A DNA stretch of 64,000 nt from Myxococcales bacterium (GCA_024640845.1 JAHEEE010000011.1:1-64000); one strand, 5' to 3'. Counted from the first letter of the stretch, positions 37,819 to 46,887 are shown. The notes: generated by a model not told the origin, from the sequence alone. Numbers and translations are program-made.

Positions 37819-38645
37819 CCCCTGAACAAGCTTCGACAGGCGGTGAGCGCGCCACCGAGGGCATCGAGCACCGCAGCGCGCTGTCGGTCTTTGCGCTTGG
37901 AGATCAGCTGCTCCGCGGTGAGCACCGCGGCGGTGAAGCCTTCGGTGTGCCAATGCATTCCTGCTGGCAATAGAGGCAAGGCATCGGCGGGGGGATACGG
38001 CCACGGAGTGACGTAGAAGTAGGGTTGGTCGTAGGAGCGATCCCCTGGGGAAAACCCGACGCCGACGCTGCGCGCCTCTTCGGGGTCGCGGCCAGGGTCG
38101 AGGGTGATGAGGCTGGCAACGTCGAAGTGATGGGGCCAGCAACGCACGATCGAAGCGCGCCGATCCTCGGATACCACCGCTTGGACCGACGCTGTCGCGT
38201 TTGCGAACCAGGCAGCCAGCTCGGAGCGCGCCTCCGTCGCCGCTCGGCCGAACGAGGCCCCACCTGCGATGGCGTGATCCGGCATCTTGTGCGTGGGCAG
38301 CGAAAGTCGATTCGGGTCGTCGGCGACTCGCTCGGAAAGCCACGACAACGCTTGCGCCAGTGAGGAGCCCGCGAGCCGATACGACGCACGCTCGAGGCTG
38401 CCTTCGAGCACGGCGAGTTCGAGACTCTCGAAAACCAAGGCCGCCCGCAACGACGCTCCGCCGACATGACGCCCTGCCAGGACGCCGAGTCTCGAGTCCC
38501 AGCTGAGGTTGGTGTGGCTGTGGTCAGCCTCGGGCGCGAGGAGGCTCTTTCCCGGCGCGCTCACGAGCTGTGCCGCGAAATGAAGCTCTAGCCGCGCCGC
38601 AGAGAGCTGCCCCGGCAAGACCGAACCTAGTGCGCGCCAGCTCAT
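37815..38645 (-). CDS. Conserved protein of unknown function coupled to the glutamate-synthase-like gene
   Basis: 276 residues from ATG 38645, which overlaps the upstream gene's stop (ATGA). The ORF-track start at 38702 lies inside that gene. The sequence is soluble and rich in Trp/His (LEADHSHTNLSWD-like region, SWLSERVADDPNRL, CWPHHFDVASLITL, FSPGDRSYDQPYFYVTPWPYP, HWHTEGFTAAVLTAEQLI). The His/Tyr/Trp-dense C-terminal half hints at a metal or cofactor site, with weak likeness to DUF5996-type proteins. Function is unknown, but the coupling implies a role with the Rieske-GltS enzyme. Confidence 0.62.
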   Translation of the reverse strand: MSWRALGSVLPGQLSAARLELHFAAQLVSAPGKSLLAPEADHSHTNLSWDSRLGVLAGRHVGGASLRAALVFESLELAVLEGSLERASYRLAGSSLAQALSWLSERVADDPNRLSLPTHKMPDHAIAGGASFGRAATEARSELAAWFANATASVQAVVSEDRRASIVRCWPHHFDVASLITLDPGRDPEEARSVGVGFSPGDRSYDQPYFYVTPWPYPPADALPLLPAGMHWHTEGFTAAVLTAEQLISKRKDRQRAAVLDALGGALTACRSLFRG

Positions 38646-40261
38646 GGCGCCTCCACACCGGCGTATTGGATGCCGGTGAGCTTCGCGATGTCCGCGTTCC
38701 ACGTGGTGAGGTCGTGTACGCTGAGGTCGCGGAGATGTTCGTGGCCGCAGGCGCGAGCGAGGGCCTTCATCAGCTCTACGGTGGCTCCGAAGTAGTTGTG
38801 GAGTCGTTGGGCGGACTTGTCGATCTCGAGCCGCGCGCGAAGGTGCTCCTGCTGCGTGGCGATGCCCACGGGACAGTTGTTCGTGTGGCAGGCCCGCATG
38901 CCGAGGCAGCCGATCGCCTGAAGCGGGGCGTTCGAGAGCGCAATCGCATCGGCGCCGAGCGCCAGAGCCTTCACGAAGTCACTCTCGGTGCGAAGGCCTC
39001 CTGTGATGACGAGCGTGACGTCCGAACGCCCCCGGTCGTCGAGGTGGCGTCTCGCGCGGGCGAGCGCGACCATGGTCGGCACGGAGATGTTGTTCTTGAA
39101 GATGTTCGGAGCTGCGCCCGTCGCACCGCCGCGACCATCGAGGATGATGTAGTCGGCGCCTGCCTCGAGGGCAAAATGCAAGTCGTTCTCGATGTGTTGG
39201 GCGCTCATCTTGAAACCGATGGGAATGCCGCCAGTAGCTTCGCGCACTTCGTCGGCCACCCGCCGGAAGTCGGCCGAGGTATGAAGATCGGGGAAGGCGG
39301 CGGGGCTGATCGCTGCTTCTCCCGGTTCGAGGCCCCGGACCTCGGCGATCTCCTGCGTGACCTTCTTTCCGGGAAGATGTCCGCCCGTGCCGGTCTTCGC
39401 GCCCTGCCCTGCTTTGAAGTGAAACGCCTGGCACTTCTTCACCTTGTCGAGGCTCCAGCCGAAGCGTCCAGATGCGAGCTCGTAGAAGTAGCGGGAGTTG
39501 TTGGCCTGCTCTTCGGGAAGCATCCCGCCCTCGCCCGAGCAGATCCCGGTGCCAGCGAGCTCGGCGCCTTTCGAGAGCGCGATCTTGGCCTCGCGGCTCA
39601 GCGCGCCGAAGCTCATGTCGCTCACGAACAACGGGATCTCCAGGCGCAGAGGCTTGTCGGCGTTCGGTCCGATGATGACCTCGGTGTCGACGGGCACGTC
39701 CCCCATCAAGGGCCTGCGAGCCAACTGGGCCGTCAATACCAAGACGTCATCCCACGAGGGAAGCTCCGAGCGCGGCACGCCCATCGCGGACATCGGCCCA
39801 TCGTGGCCGACATTCTTCAGGCCATTTCGGGCAAGCTCCTGGATCTGATTGTTGAACGGCTCGTCGGAGGTTCCATGCACGTCGGCGTAAAGACCGAGGT
39901 ACGTCTTGCGATCGTAGGGCTGTGGCGACGTCTTTGCCCAGGCGCGAATCTCGGACTCGTCGACGAGAACGACGTCGGCCTCTTTGTCGATTTTCGCGCC
40001 GAACTTGTGAAGCGCCTCGTCGTTGTTGTAGGCGCTAACGCCGGAGTCACACCGATAGTCCCACCCGTGCAGCCCGCAAATGAGATTGTCGCCGTCGACT
40101 CGGCCGTCGGCCATGAGTGCGCCCCTGTGAAGGCAGCGCCCATACAACACCGAAACCTCGTCGTCGTATCGGATGACGACCAAATCGACGTCGGCCACCA
40201 ACGCATATGCGGGTTGGCGATCTTCGAGCTCGCTCCACTTGGCAACCTGGGCTTCTTTCAT
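38642..40261 (-). CDS. Rieske domain fused to FMN-binding glutamate-synthase-like domain
   Basis: 539 residues from ATG 40261 (the ORF-track start at 40414 overlaps the upstream gene). Residues 1-~95 are a Rieske [2Fe-2S] domain with ligands in GRCLHRGA (Cys-x-His) and ICGLHGWDY (Cys-x2-His). The rest is the FMN/Fe-S synthase domain of glutamate synthase: ISFG-type VSDMSFGALSREAK, GTGICSGEGGMLPEE, GAKTGTGGHLPGKKV, YIILDGRGGATGAAP and the Cys cluster CLGMRACHTNNCPVG. No glutaminase domain is present, so it is an archaeal-type or orphan GltS-like oxidoreductase; the substrate is unknown. It follows the Rieske-TPP gene by 13 nt. Confidence 0.85.
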   Translation of the reverse strand: MKEAQVAKWSELEDRQPAYALVADVDLVVIRYDDEVSVLYGRCLHRGALMADGRVDGDNLICGLHGWDYRCDSGVSAYNNDEALHKFGAKIDKEADVVLVDESEIRAWAKTSPQPYDRKTYLGLYADVHGTSDEPFNNQIQELARNGLKNVGHDGPMSAMGVPRSELPSWDDVLVLTAQLARRPLMGDVPVDTEVIIGPNADKPLRLEIPLFVSDMSFGALSREAKIALSKGAELAGTGICSGEGGMLPEEQANNSRYFYELASGRFGWSLDKVKKCQAFHFKAGQGAKTGTGGHLPGKKVTQEIAEVRGLEPGEAAISPAAFPDLHTSADFRRVADEVREATGGIPIGFKMSAQHIENDLHFALEAGADYIILDGRGGATGAAPNIFKNNISVPTMVALARARRHLDDRGRSDVTLVITGGLRTESDFVKALALGADAIALSNAPLQAIGCLGMRACHTNNCPVGIATQQEHLRARLEIDKSAQRLHNYFGATVELMKALARACGHEHLRDLSVHDLTTWNADIAKLTGIQYAGVEAP

Positions 40262-40274
40262 GCGTTCACCTGAC

Positions 40275-42236
40275 TCATACCAGCAAAGGGTCCGCGATGA
40301 TCTCGACCGTCGCAGGCCCCTCGTGGGCCAGCGCCTCGGCGATTGCAGCTTCGAGCTGGCTTGCAGCCGTGACACGGATGCCGAGGGCCCCGCAGTTTTT
40401 GGCATACTGCGCAAAGCTCGGGTTGCGAAGTGAAGTCTGCCAGACGTCGTAATCGGCGCTCCTCTGTTCCTTGCTGATCTTCCCTAGCTCGCTGTTGTTG
40501 AGAAGCACGTGCGTGATGTCCATCCCGTACTTCACGGCCGTCGTGTACTCGGCCATGTATTGCGCAAAGCCGCCGTCCCCGGTAATCGCGATGACCTTGC
40601 GGCCTTCGAAAGAGGAGCCGACTTCCTGCGTCGCTGCCCACGCGCCCATTGCAGCGGGATAACCGAAGCCGATCGAGCCGAGATATCCACTCATCAGCAC
40701 GGACTGTCGTTTGCACTCGAAGTAGCGACCGAACGAATAAGTGTTGTTCCCGACATCGACCGCGAGGATGGCGTCGTCGGGCGCAGTCTCCGCGAGCGCA
40801 GCAAAGATCGCCGCCGAGTGCACGCCGTCACCCTTGCCCTCCGCGAGTCGTCTCTTTTTCTCTTCACGCCAGATCCGCCAGCGCTCGGCAACGTCGCCGC
40901 GTTGATCCTCGGCATCCGTGGAACCCAAGCGCTTGGCGAACATCTTGGCGGTCACGCCGATTTCCCCCCACACCGGAACCGTCACGGAGTGAAAGCGCCC
41001 TAGCGTCATTGGGTCGTAGTCGACTTGAACGATCGGCTTGTAACTCGTGATCCCGGTGTGGTTGCTGAAGCTCGCCCCAAAAACGATCAGCAGGTCTGAT
41101 TCGTTCATGAACCAACTCGCGACCGGCGTCCCGCTTCGGCCGAGCACCCCGCACCCAAGCGGATGATCGTCCGAGATCAGTCCTTTTCCCTTGAAGGTCG
41201 TCATGACGGGCGCGTTGAGCTGCTCCGCCAGCGCAACGACCGGCTCCATCACGAAGCGCGCGCCGTGACCGACGATGATGACGGGCCGCTTGGCCTCGGC
41301 GATTTTGCTGACGGCCTCCTCGAGGGCGTCCGACGGAGGCGCGATTTGCCGTTGCGTCAGGCGCCCCTCCGGCGACCCAGGCTCCGCGTCCTTGGCTTCC
41401 ACGATCTGCACGTCGTCGGGGAACACCATGTGCGAAACCCCGCGTTCGACGATGGCGTGCTTGCACGCGAGGCTGGCGATCTCGGCAAAATCCGAGTCCT
41501 TCGCCGGTACCCCGGTGTAGGTCGCAACGCCTCCGTAAGCCGCAGCTAGGTCGACTTCCTGAAACGCGCCTCGGCCGATCAACTTCGTGGGCACCTGCCC
41601 GGTGAGGGCCAGCGCAGGCGCGCGGTCGACGTTGGCGTCCCAAAGACCCGTGAGCATGTTGGTTGCGCCCGGGCCGGCGATCGAGAAACACGCGGCCGGC
41701 CTTCCCGTGAGCTTGCCGTATGCTGACGCCGCAAACGAGGCGGCGCCCTCGTGACGGATTCCGATGTAGCTGAGCGCGCCTTTGGCCTCCTGGCGACGCA
41801 TCGCGTCGGCAAAGCCGAGATTGGAGTGTCCCACCATGCCCCAGACCCACTTCACGCCCCAGTTGACGAGGGTTTCGACCATCACGTCGCTCGACGTCCG
41901 AACATGAGGTCGTTCCTCCGGAAAGGCGACGAAGACGCCATCTTCGCGAACCTCCACTTGGAAGGTTTCGACTCCATCGTCGTAATCGCCGGGAGGCTTT
42001 CCGGTCAGCGGATGGAAGTCCCAGCCGTGCCACGGACAGCGAAGCAGACCTTTTTCGATCGAGCCCTCCCCGAGCGGCCCGCCTTGATGAGGGCATTTGT
42101 TGTCGAGGGCCCCATACTGCCCCTCGAAATGGGTCAGGCAGAGCGTGCGGTGTTTGCAGGTGACAGGTTTGACTCTCCCCTCCGGGAGCTCGTCGACGTC
42201 GAGGACCTTCAGCCAGAGGACCTTTTCACGGCTCAT
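40275..42236 (-). CDS. Rieske domain fused to thiamine-diphosphate-dependent enzyme (acetolactate synthase / pyruvate oxidase fold)
   Basis: 653 residues. The N-terminal ~105 residues form a Rieske domain (NKCPHQGGPLGEG and LRCPWHGWDFHP). A complete ThDP enzyme of the AHAS/POX family follows: activating Glu in GIRHEGAASFAASAYGKLTG, AGPGATNMLTGLWDAN, central domain VIIVGHGARFV, and the ThDP motif GDGGFAQYMAEY...LLNN. Such enzymes decarboxylate 2-oxo acids. The Rieske fusion suggests that electrons from the ThDP intermediate leave through a [2Fe-2S] centre; this is inference. AAAGG lies upstream of the ATG. First gene of an operon with the Rieske-GltS gene. Confidence 0.86.
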   Translation of the reverse strand: MSREKVLWLKVLDVDELPEGRVKPVTCKHRTLCLTHFEGQYGALDNKCPHQGGPLGEGSIEKGLLRCPWHGWDFHPLTGKPPGDYDDGVETFQVEVREDGVFVAFPEERPHVRTSSDVMVETLVNWGVKWVWGMVGHSNLGFADAMRRQEAKGALSYIGIRHEGAASFAASAYGKLTGRPAACFSIAGPGATNMLTGLWDANVDRAPALALTGQVPTKLIGRGAFQEVDLAAAYGGVATYTGVPAKDSDFAEIASLACKHAIVERGVSHMVFPDDVQIVEAKDAEPGSPEGRLTQRQIAPPSDALEEAVSKIAEAKRPVIIVGHGARFVMEPVVALAEQLNAPVMTTFKGKGLISDDHPLGCGVLGRSGTPVASWFMNESDLLIVFGASFSNHTGITSYKPIVQVDYDPMTLGRFHSVTVPVWGEIGVTAKMFAKRLGSTDAEDQRGDVAERWRIWREEKKRRLAEGKGDGVHSAAIFAALAETAPDDAILAVDVGNNTYSFGRYFECKRQSVLMSGYLGSIGFGYPAAMGAWAATQEVGSSFEGRKVIAITGDGGFAQYMAEYTTAVKYGMDITHVLLNNSELGKISKEQRSADYDVWQTSLRNPSFAQYAKNCGALGIRVTAASQLEAAIAEALAHEGPATVEIIADPLLV

Positions 42237-42280
42237 TCACGGACCTTTCACAAGAGCTTGCGCCGAGCGACGCAGGTAGG

Positions 42281-42310
42281 CATCGACACTCCACCATCGT
42301 GGAGTCGATG
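42281..42310. other. Intergenic hairpin between acyltransferase and Rieske-TPP genes
   Basis: CATCGA-CA-CTCCAC, loop CATC, GTGGAG-TCGATG forms a 12-bp stem with a 2-nt bulge, 45 bp upstream of the Rieske-TPP ATG. No U-tract follows on the minus strand. It may be a factor-dependent terminator for the acyltransferase gene or an operator of the Rieske operon. Confidence 0.4.
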
Positions 42311-42344
42311 TAAAGGACGTCCGGGATCGGTCGACGTTACAGGT

Positions 42345-42977
42345 CTATAGACTGCCGGCGAGTCGATCGAGCTCTTCGGGGTCGCTCGCATCGTGCTCCA
42401 ACACATCTTCGACGTCTTCTTCGCGGAGTCGAATCACACCGACGTTCTCGGGGCGGAAGCCCTGCTTGCCGGCATAGAAGGCGCGAATTTTGTTCATGTC
42501 GGCTGTGATGTCCCCGGTCATCTTGAGCGCCGGACCGATGCCGCCAACCTTCTTGCCGAAATCGAGATACGAAAGAACGACGGGCACGTCCGCTGCACGC
42601 GCAATGTGATAGAAGCCCGACTTCCAATAGTCGACGTGCGACCTCGTGCCCTCCGCGGGCACCATCAGCACCAAGGCTTCATTGTCGGCGAATGCTTCGA
42701 CCATCTGACCAACGACCCCGCCGGGACGATGACGGACGATCGGCATGCCGCCGAGCCACTTGAAGAAGGTTCCCTTGGGCCCCTCGAACAAGGTGTGCTT
42801 CCCCATCCACTTCACGGGAATGTCGTAGATGAACGCGAACGCGAGCATGAACGGCATGTCCCAATTGGACGTATGCGGCGCAGCGATGATGACGTACCGG
42901 TCCACCGGTGGCCGTTCACCATCGACCCTCCAACCAGCAACCTTGAGGAATGCCTCACCGATCAAGCGCTTAATCAT
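42345..42977 (-). CDS. 1-acyl-glycerol-3-phosphate acyltransferase-like (PlsC family)
   Basis: 210 residues. Acyltransferase block I APHTSNWDMPFML (HxxxxD), block II-type KHTLFEGPKGTFFKWLGGMPI, and block III VPAEGTRSHVDYWKSGFYHIA. It belongs to the short PlsC-like group that acylates lysophospholipids or related lipids at the inner membrane; the acceptor is unclear. ATG start. It lies 159 bp downstream of the molybdopterin oxidoreductase, in a gap without recognisable features. Confidence 0.83.
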   Translation of the reverse strand: MIKRLIGEAFLKVAGWRVDGERPPVDRYVIIAAPHTSNWDMPFMLAFAFIYDIPVKWMGKHTLFEGPKGTFFKWLGGMPIVRHRPGGVVGQMVEAFADNEALVLMVPAEGTRSHVDYWKSGFYHIARAADVPVVLSYLDFGKKVGGIGPALKMTGDITADMNKIRAFYAGKQGFRPENVGVIRLREEDVEDVLEHDASDPEELDRLAGSL

Positions 42978-43136
42978 CGCGAGCTCACTCTTCTATGGCA
43001 GACCCCAATCCCGGATACGAGAGATCGGCTGGGTAGTGACAGAACTTTTACAAAGCAAGTGGCAGCGCTGTGGCGTTAGACGCGTTTGCTGGCTTCTGCG
43101 GTGGGGCGGCAGTTGCCACCCGCTCGGGTCAGAGGG

Positions 43137-45377
43137 TCAGTCCACTCGGGTCACTTCGACCCAGATGCCATTCAGCTTGGCCATTCCCGAGAAATACTCG
43201 AGGTGTTCCGGGCCGTCGGCGGCCAGGAGATTCACGTTTGCTCCGGTCGTCCTGCTCGCGACACTCAGCCCGTCTGCCTGTTGGTGCCCCCAGCCATGGG
43301 GCAGCGCAACGGCGCCCACCATCATCTCGTCGGTGAGCTGTACTGGCAACCTCACCGAAGCAACGCTGCTCCGCACTTCGACCATGTCACCGGATTCGAC
43401 GCCCGCCTTCCCGCCGTCTTCGGGATGCATGTAGAGATAGTTGGTCGACCGCCTCCCTTCGACGAAGCGTGGATGGTTGTGGAGCCAGCTGTTGTGACTG
43501 AGTTGCTCTCTTTTGCTAATCAGCTTCAGCCTGTGACGCTGCGCGATCTCGCTTTCGAAAGCGTGCTCGAGCTCCCGCGCCGCAGCGACGAGGTCGTCGG
43601 GAGCCAAGTCGATCAAGCCATCGTCCGTCACGACACGACGGCCGAGGAAGTCGCCCCCACGGTGCGGATCTAACAATCGCCCGTGCGGTTCCTTCCTGAG
43701 GCTTTGGAGCGAGCCCAGTCGGAACGCGCGCGCCATCAGCCCCAAGAGCCTCTTCGGCGTCAGCCCGAGCCGCCGACCGAGCACCGGGAGCTCTCCGATC
43801 CCAAGCCACGTGCTGAGGAACCCATTGGCGACGCGGGAGTCGAAGAGCCTCGACCCGCATGCACGAGCGAGCTGCAAGAGAATCATCGTTTCGTCGCGTT
43901 GCTCAGCGTCCATCGGGACGAGCTCGTCCGTGTACTGCGCGTACGGAATCGGCTGTACGCCCATCAACGATTGAAACACGAACGGCAGATCCGGGCGCTG
44001 GAATGCGCTCGTGCCCGGGAGAACGTAGTGGGCGTGGTTCGCCGTCTCGTTGCGGAAGATGTCGATGACGACGAGAAGCTCGAGCGCCTCGAGCGCCCGT
44101 TCGAGTCGACCATTGGTGTTGGGCACCGTGAGCAAGGGATTGCCCGAGAGACAGAACAACGCGCGAACCTGCCCCTGCCCCGGTGTGAGAATCTCGTCGG
44201 CCATCAAGCCGGCGGGAAAGGTGTCGGCCACGGAAGGCAAGCGTCCGACTCTGGACAGGTCCTTGCGCATCGTGTGGCCGCCCTTGCGCGCATGCTTCGG
44301 GAAATCCTTGACGTATCCATGGCCGACGAGAGTGCCGCCCGGGCGGTCGAGGTTGCCCGTGATCGCGTTGATCGCTTCCTGAAGCCAAAACGCAAGTGTC
44401 CCGTGACTCCCCTGGTTTACACCGGTCGAAAGATAGAGCGCCGCACCGTCGGCTTCGAGGTACGCCGCAACCATCGACCGCAGCGTATTCGCAGCGATAC
44501 CGGTGATCTCAGCCGTGCGTTCAGGCGGCCAGGAATCGGCGACTTTCCGAAGTACATCGTAGCCTCGCATGTATTGCTCGACGCGTCCTTCGTCTGCCCC
44601 TCCTCGGCTCACGACCTCGTGCAGAAAACTGAGCAGGAAGTAGACGTCGGTGTCGGGACGAATGAACACGTGCGTTCCGAGCTGCTTTGCCGTCTCCGTG
44701 CGGCGCGGGTTCACGTGAAACACTCTGCCGCCGCGTGCTTCGATTGCCTTGAGGCGCTGGATGGGATGGGGGAGTTGGATGAAGCTGCCGCGGGACACCG
44801 CGGGATTCGATCCGATGATGAGCAGGCAGCCGGTTCGATCGATATCGGGGAACGGCTGGATGAACGGAAACCCGTAGAGGCGCTCCGCCGCGGCGAACTT
44901 GTTGTTGCAGTCCTGCGAGCCGGTTTGGAACAGGTTGCGGGAGCCGAGCCCCTGTAAGAAGGCCGCCGTCAGAATCGGTGGCATGAGGCTGAACGAGATG
45001 GGATTGCCGAGGTAGGCCGACACCGAGTCGCCCCCGTGGTCCTTCACCAACTGCCGCGTTTTGCGGCCAATCTCTTCGAGCGCTTGCGCCCAACTGATCT
45101 CCTCGAAGCGATCACCCACCCGTTTCAACGGTACGCGGAGCCGGTCTGGGGAGTGGTGGATCTCGTGATAGCGAAGACCTTTGATGCAGGAGTAGCCCTT
45201 ACTGGCGACGTGCTTCGCGTCGGGCTCGAGCGCGACGACGCGATCTCCTTCGATCGTGGCACGCAGGCCGCAAGTGGCCTCGCAGATCCTACAAAACGTG
45301 TACTGGGTTCGACTCGACACGGTCGAGAAGGTGCCAGGCGCACACCCCGCCGACAAGCCCGATGCGACATCCCGCAA
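43137..45377 (-). CDS. Molybdopterin oxidoreductase (DMSO reductase / formate dehydrogenase family)
   Basis: Up to 746 residues. N-terminal [4Fe-4S] motif FCRICEATCGL...GYSCIKG, bis-MGD binding segments (ISWAQALEEIG, LLIIGSNPAVSRG, LSGNPLLTVPN) and a C-terminal molybdopterin dinucleotide-binding barrel (PEDGGKAGVESGDMVEV, HGWGHQQADG). Cys in GSQDCNNKFAAA is a candidate Mo/W ligand, as in Nap/Fdh-type enzymes. No twin-arginine signal, so it is cytoplasmic. The TTG start at 45377 has AGGA upstream; GTG 45320 is an alternative. No partner electron-transfer subunit is adjacent; substrate unknown. Confidence 0.85.
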   Translation of the reverse strand: MRDVASGLSAGCAPGTFSTVSSRTQYTFCRICEATCGLRATIEGDRVVALEPDAKHVASKGYSCIKGLRYHEIHHSPDRLRVPLKRVGDRFEEISWAQALEEIGRKTRQLVKDHGGDSVSAYLGNPISFSLMPPILTAAFLQGLGSRNLFQTGSQDCNNKFAAAERLYGFPFIQPFPDIDRTGCLLIIGSNPAVSRGSFIQLPHPIQRLKAIEARGGRVFHVNPRRTETAKQLGTHVFIRPDTDVYFLLSFLHEVVSRGGADEGRVEQYMRGYDVLRKVADSWPPERTAEITGIAANTLRSMVAAYLEADGAALYLSTGVNQGSHGTLAFWLQEAINAITGNLDRPGGTLVGHGYVKDFPKHARKGGHTMRKDLSRVGRLPSVADTFPAGLMADEILTPGQGQVRALFCLSGNPLLTVPNTNGRLERALEALELLVVIDIFRNETANHAHYVLPGTSAFQRPDLPFVFQSLMGVQPIPYAQYTDELVPMDAEQRDETMILLQLARACGSRLFDSRVANGFLSTWLGIGELPVLGRRLGLTPKRLLGLMARAFRLGSLQSLRKEPHGRLLDPHRGGDFLGRRVVTDDGLIDLAPDDLVAAARELEHAFESEIAQRHRLKLISKREQLSHNSWLHNHPRFVEGRRSTNYLYMHPEDGGKAGVESGDMVEVRSSVASVRLPVQLTDEMMVGAVALPHGWGHQQADGLSVASRTTGANVNLLAADGPEHLEYFSGMAKLNGIWVEVTRVD

Positions 45378-45412
45378 CGATCCTGCTAAAGCGCCGCGCA
45401 GTTGAGGTGATC

Positions 45413-46384
45413 ATGGACAGACTTTTCTTATTTCTCGTGATGGCCGCGATGTCGATCGGCTGCGGCACGAGCAGCAGCGGCAGTGGTGGTCAGGGCGGCG
45501 GCATGGGCGGTGAGGCAGGCGTCGGCGGCGCGGGCGGCGGCGGCGGATCCGAACCCAAGTGCCAGACGCCGCAGGAGATGCTCCGCTGCGACAAGGTCCT
45601 CAACATCGCGCATCGCGGCGGCAGGCGCATTCGCCCCGAGCACACGTTGCTCGCCTACGACCAGGCCCTCGCAGACGGCGCGGACGTCCTCGAGCTCGAC
45701 ATCAATGAAACGATCGACGGGGTTCTCGTCGTGATGCACGACAGGACGGTCGACCGAACCACCGACTGTAGCGGTGCGATCAAGGACATGACGTTCGACG
45801 AGATTCGCGAGTGTGACGCGGGCTACAACTTCAGCCCTGATGAGGGCGAAACCTACCCGTACCGCGGCATGGGGCTCGTGGTACCGAGGATCGAAGAGGT
45901 CTTCGACCGTTATCCGGATGCACCCTTCGTGATTGAAATCAAGCAGGAAGCCCCTTCCATCATCGACCACTTCGTCGAGGTCATCCGCGAATACGAAGTG
46001 ACGGACAAGATGATCGGTGCGGCGTTTTCCGATGACGTCCTGATCCAGCTCCGCGAGGCGGCCCCCGAGATTGCAAGCAGCATGGGTGTCAATGAGACAC
46101 TCGTCTTCTGGGGAAACTCTTTCAACCCCATCGACCCCGAGTATGACCCTCCCGCCGAATTCCTACAGGTGCCGACCGAGTACAACATCGGCGACCGTGA
46201 TGTGGTCGTGCTTCACCCTGGTTTCGTCCCGCGGGCCCACGAGCTCGCCATGTACGTGCACGTCTGGACCATCAACGACGAAGCCACGATGCGCGACCTG
46301 ATCGAATTGGGGGTCGACGGAATCATGACGGACGACCCCCCGCTTCTCAGCAGGGTCATCGACGAGCTCGGCGTCGGCGACTGA
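45413..46384 (+). CDS. Glycerophosphodiester phosphodiesterase, lipoprotein
   Basis: 323 residues from ATG 45413, with GAGGTG about 5 nt upstream. Lipoprotein signal (MDRLFLFLVMAAMSIGC) then a Gly/Ser-rich flexible linker (SGSGGQGGGMGGEAGVGG) typical of myxobacterial surface lipoproteins. Catalytic GDPD motifs: NIAHRGGRRIRPEHTLLAY (HR and E), LELDINETIDGVLVVMHD and VVLHPGFVPRAHELAMYVHVWTINDE. It hydrolyses glycerophosphodiesters to glycerol 3-phosphate and an alcohol outside the inner membrane. Divergent from the Mo oxidoreductase with only 35 bp between. Confidence 0.9.
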   Translation: MDRLFLFLVMAAMSIGCGTSSSGSGGQGGGMGGEAGVGGAGGGGGSEPKCQTPQEMLRCDKVLNIAHRGGRRIRPEHTLLAYDQALADGADVLELDINETIDGVLVVMHDRTVDRTTDCSGAIKDMTFDEIRECDAGYNFSPDEGETYPYRGMGLVVPRIEEVFDRYPDAPFVIEIKQEAPSIIDHFVEVIREYEVTDKMIGAAFSDDVLIQLREAAPEIASSMGVNETLVFWGNSFNPIDPEYDPPAEFLQVPTEYNIGDRDVVVLHPGFVPRAHELAMYVHVWTINDEATMRDLIELGVDGIMTDDPPLLSRVIDELGVGD

Positions 46385-46395
46385 CGAAGGCGCCA

Positions 46396-46432
46396 GATCG
46401 ACATGAGTCGACTTCGCGGGGCGGAGTCGATC
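46396..46432. terminator. Weak hairpin between convergent GDPD and CBS genes
   Basis: GATCGAC at 46396-46402 and GTCGATC at 46426-46432 can pair, with an inner AGTCGACT palindrome. It lies exactly between the two convergent stops and may act as a shared terminator, though it has no T-tract. Confidence 0.3.
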
Positions 46433-46830
46433 TATACGTTCGGGAAGTTGTCGACGAGCAGCTTGAGGGCGTCGTGCGTCGTTAGGATGCCGACGATCTT
46501 CGTGCCTTCGACCACGATGGCCGATCCGTATTTGTGTTCGAGCATCTCGCCAAGCACGTCGAACATCGGCGTATCTTTGGACACCGTGTAAGCCTCTTGT
46601 GTCATCGCCTCTTCGACGGTGGTCTCGTCGGGGTTCACCTCGTTGAGGCCGGCGATCATGCCGAGGTCGCGATCGCTGACGACGCCGTGGAGCTCGCCGC
46701 CGTGCAGGACGGGCAAGTGACGGATGTCGTACTTCTGCATCAAGTGCTGAGCAAACGTGATCGTCTGCTCGCTGCCCACCGTGTGAGGCATCGGGGTCAT
46801 GAAGGCAGCGATCGGAGCGGTCTTGTCCAT
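46432..46830 (-). CDS. Tandem CBS-domain protein
   Basis: 132 residues from ATG 46830 (the longer ORF-track start adds an unlikely Cys/Pro-rich tail). Two CBS motifs make a Bateman module: AAFMTPMPHTVGSEQTI...HLPVLHGGELHGVVSDRDL and EEAMTQEAYTVSKDTPM...AIVVEGTKIVGILTTHDAL. Stand-alone Bateman proteins bind adenosyl ligands (AMP, ATP, SAM) and regulate partners; no partner is fused. Downstream of and on the same strand as the PDH/ATPase operon (57-nt gap after the P-ATPase stop), so it may belong to it. Confidence 0.85.
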   Translation of the reverse strand: MDKTAPIAAFMTPMPHTVGSEQTITFAQHLMQKYDIRHLPVLHGGELHGVVSDRDLGMIAGLNEVNPDETTVEEAMTQEAYTVSKDTPMFDVLGEMLEHKYGSAIVVEGTKIVGILTTHDALKLLVDNFPNV

Positions 46831-46887
46831 GTGCGAATCTCTACCACAGTCGGGCGGTTCTGCCATCGCCGTTCGACACCTGCTGGC

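Noticed and set aside
38642-40414. Simple annotation as the large subunit of glutamate synthase (GltB)
   Set aside because: It lacks the glutaminase and C-terminal beta-helix domains and has a Rieske domain instead, so the GltB name would mislead.
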